Source of the DNA: Psychrobacter sp.
GTDB taxonomy: Bacteria > Pseudomonadota > Gammaproteobacteria > Pseudomonadales > Moraxellaceae
Direction of reading: 5' to 3'
Assembly: GCF_030454045.1 (NCBI RefSeq)
Contig: NZ_JAKDJE010000059.1
Location: 1-18,004 of the forward strand
Length of the DNA stretch: 18,004 bases
Positions 16,491-18,004 of the stretch are shown one piece after another. Position 1 is the stretch's first letter, and each line of letters starts with the position of its first letter. The notes below the pieces were generated by a model, which saw only the letters and a program-made list of their open reading frames with translations, did no database searches and was not told where the DNA came from. The position numbers and the translations under genes were made by a program.

Positions 16491-16651
16491 AGTATCATTA
16501 CCGTGTCATACTCACTCATCGAGACTTTTTAAGCGCCTACCAAACTCAAAACGGTCATTGTTTCATGACTAAACATTTCATCATCAGATTTTAGCAAACT
16601 ATCTTTTAAAACGATGATGTTGAGCTTGGTATCTTGCTTGATGATAGTCTT
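16491..16651 (-). other. Gap between binding-protein and permease genes
   Basis: 161 bases without a gene. The minus strand has TGCTAAAAT (16588-16596), an extended -10-like element without a good -35, which could give the permease and ATPase genes extra transcription. No strong hairpin or terminator is seen, so read-through from the binding-protein gene is expected. Confidence 0.3.
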
Positions 16652-17779
16652 TTATTTATAACCCGCTTTGTCCATCATTTGAATGGCTTGAGTTTGTAGC
16701 TCACCAAATTTCTGTACGTTGATATCGTCTTTTTTGAACTCGCCCCAAGATCTGAGCATTTCTGACTCATCCACCCCTTCTTTGACTGGGAATTCTTTGT
16801 CTGAGCTGGCATAAAGACCTTGCGCCTCATCAGATGACAACCACTCAATCAGTTTAAGTGTACCGTCTGGATTATCTGACCCTGTAACCACGCCCGCGCC
16901 TGAAACGTTTACATGTGTACCAGTGGTGCCTTGGTTTGCCCAGAATATTTTCACAGGGAAGTTTGGTTTTTCGTCTAATAGGCGGCCATAGTAATAACTG
17001 TTGGCGATACCGACTTCACACTGACCAGCAGCAATCGCCTCTAGCATGGCGGTATCATCACTGAACACGTCAGTGGCAAGATTATCAACCCAACCACGGA
17101 TGACAGCTTCTGTTTTTTCTTCACCCAAATGCTCTATCATGCTGGCGACAAGCGACTGGTTGTATACCTTTTTAGAAGTACGCAAGCATAGTTTGCCTTT
17201 CCACTTTGGATCCGCCAAATCTGCATAAGTCGATAATTGATCGGCGATAACTTTGCTTGGGTCATAAAAAATAGTACGCGCGCGCAGTGATAGACCTGTC
17301 CATTGACCTTTTGGATCGCGATACTTTGCAGGGACATTGGCCTCTAGCACAGACGACGCTACTGGTTGTAGTAAACCCTGCTGAGCCGCTTGCCATAAGT
17401 TACCCGCATCCACCGTCAGTAGCATGTCAGCTGGAGTGTTTTGACCTTCCGCTTGCAAGCGCGCCATCAGTGGGCCAGTTTTGTCTGTGACAAGTTCAAT
17501 CTTGACACCAGTCTGTTCAGTATAGCGGTCTAGCAACGGCTTAATCAGCTGCTCATTACGTGAAGAATAAATAGTAATGGTTTGACCATCTGCACTGGTC
17601 GCACCGTCTTCATTCGCGACTTGCTGCTCACTGCCAGCCGCTGTTGTCTCTGTCTCCGCGCTGTCTTCGGTGGTAGAAGAATTGCTACAGCCAACCATTC
17701 CCAACATCAGGCCAAATATGGCAGCAGATAATACAGGCTTGGTGGTGACTAGACTAGTGCGGATGGTGTTCAGTGGCAT
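16652..17779 (-). CDS. fbpA: Ferric-iron ABC transporter substrate-binding lipoprotein (FbpA-like)
   Basis: 375 residues. The signal peptide ends GLMLGMVGC, so Cys31 is the lipid-modified residue and the protein is anchored on the periplasmic side. A Ser/Thr/Glu/Ala-rich linker (about 32-66) leads into a type II periplasmic binding fold starting ITIYSSRNEQLIKPLLDRYTEQTGVKIE. ANSYYYGRLL (Tyr262-264) is the tandem-tyrosine iron-binding motif of FbpA/FutA proteins, and Tyr206 in KKVYNQS is a further candidate ligand. The position that is often His in FbpA (SSRH/GQH) is Asn here. It captures Fe(III) for the permease. Start: ATG 17779 has GGGGA five bases upstream; the open frame runs to 17869 but that extension spoils the signal peptide. 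It is first in the operon. Confidence 0.9.
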   Translation of the reverse strand: MPLNTIRTSLVTTKPVLSAAIFGLMLGMVGCSNSSTTEDSAETETTAAGSEQQVANEDGATSADGQTITIYSSRNEQLIKPLLDRYTEQTGVKIELVTDKTGPLMARLQAEGQNTPADMLLTVDAGNLWQAAQQGLLQPVASSVLEANVPAKYRDPKGQWTGLSLRARTIFYDPSKVIADQLSTYADLADPKWKGKLCLRTSKKVYNQSLVASMIEHLGEEKTEAVIRGWVDNLATDVFSDDTAMLEAIAAGQCEVGIANSYYYGRLLDEKPNFPVKIFWANQGTTGTHVNVSGAGVVTGSDNPDGTLKLIEWLSSDEAQGLYASSDKEFPVKEGVDESEMLRSWGEFKKDDINVQKFGELQTQAIQMMDKAGYK

Positions 17780-17884
17780 GGTTTTCCCCGTAGTAATGCG
17801 ATAAAAAAGAGACGGCAAATAGTGAGATAAAATGGTCAAAACCCCTATTGTTGGGATTCGTTGGACCATAATTATGGAAACAAC

Positions 17885-17913
17885 ATACTAATAGAAATGA
17901 GATTAATTATCAA
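17885..17913 (-). promoter_or_regulatory. Sigma70-type promoter of the iron-uptake operon
   Basis: On the minus strand TTGATA (17908-17913, five of six consensus bases) and TAGTAT (17885-17890, four of six) are separated by exactly 17 bases. The leader to the fbpA ATG would be about 100 bases. Confidence 0.55.
17898..17912. promoter_or_regulatory. Putative Fur box overlapping the -35 of the iron operon
   Basis: TGAGATT-A-ATTATCA fits the 7-1-7 Fur motif TGATAAT-N-ATTATCA at 12 of 14 positions, with one half perfect. It covers most of the -35 and part of the spacer, the usual place for Fe(II)-Fur repression. A further imperfect palindrome, TGAAATTATTTTCA (17937-17950), lies just upstream and could be a second, weaker site. 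Confidence 0.6.
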
Positions 17914-17950
17914 TACATTTATCTAACCCAAGATGCTGAAATTATTTTCA

Positions 17951-18004
17951 TATTAGGGCGTGTTGAACATTCGACCATGGCACTGACAGCGACTATTTTT
18001 TAGG
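17951..18004. other. Right edge, no gene; possible end of an insertion sequence
   Basis: No gene is complete here. The sequence from GGGCGTGTTGAACATTC (17956 onward) looks like an insertion-sequence terminus, and TTA immediately precedes it, as a short target duplication would. This is recollection of a pattern; the other end and the transposase are outside the window. Confidence 0.25.

Noticed and set aside
1..18004. CRISPR array, toxin-antitoxin pair, defence island or biosynthetic cluster
   Set aside because: No spaced direct repeats, no small paired toxin/antitoxin frames and no cluster enzymes were seen; the gene set is largely housekeeping plus transport.

Overview
The window looks like chromosomal backbone DNA of a gammaproteobacterium in the Moraxellaceae, most likely Psychrobacter. 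This is judged from the protein sequences (GyrA, CmoM, an FbpABC-type iron importer), the moderate base composition and the use of ATG/TTG starts with modest Shine-Dalgarno sites. Genus assignment is by recognition, not by a search. No phage, CRISPR array or clear toxin/defence system is visible.

Layout. Bases 1-27 are the 3' end of a tRNA-like molecule, best read as tmRNA (ssrA), followed by an intrinsic terminator. A degenerate Hanks-type protein kinase (minus) and a DUF815-type AAA+ ATPase (plus) diverge from a compact region around 1160. The ATPase converges on ribonuclease Z (minus), which is preceded by a small one-helix membrane protein. A glutathione S-transferase follows, then two tandem 356-residue RarD/EamA-like permeases, each preceded by a long terminator-like hairpin, then gyrA (all minus). 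After a gyrA leader/intergenic stretch come a large lipoprotein alpha/beta hydrolase (minus) and, divergently, cmoM (plus), a tRNA wobble-uridine methyltransferase. The last 4.6 kb hold a complete ferric-iron ABC importer (binding lipoprotein, fused double permease, ATPase; all minus). Its first gene has a sigma70-type promoter overlapped by a good Fur-box match.

How the genes relate. Only the iron importer forms an obvious functional unit: the lipoprotein binds Fe(III), the two-domain permease moves it across the inner membrane, the ATPase drives it, and Fur probably represses it when iron is plentiful. tmRNA, RNase Z, CmoM and GyrA are housekeeping genes. The least explained items are the kinase/AAA+ divergent pair with apparently overlapping -10 elements, and the duplicated permeases with a conserved basic C-terminal tail. 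At the right edge, the last ~50 bases may be the terminus of an insertion sequence sitting just upstream of the iron operon promoter; this rests on recollection and is weak.
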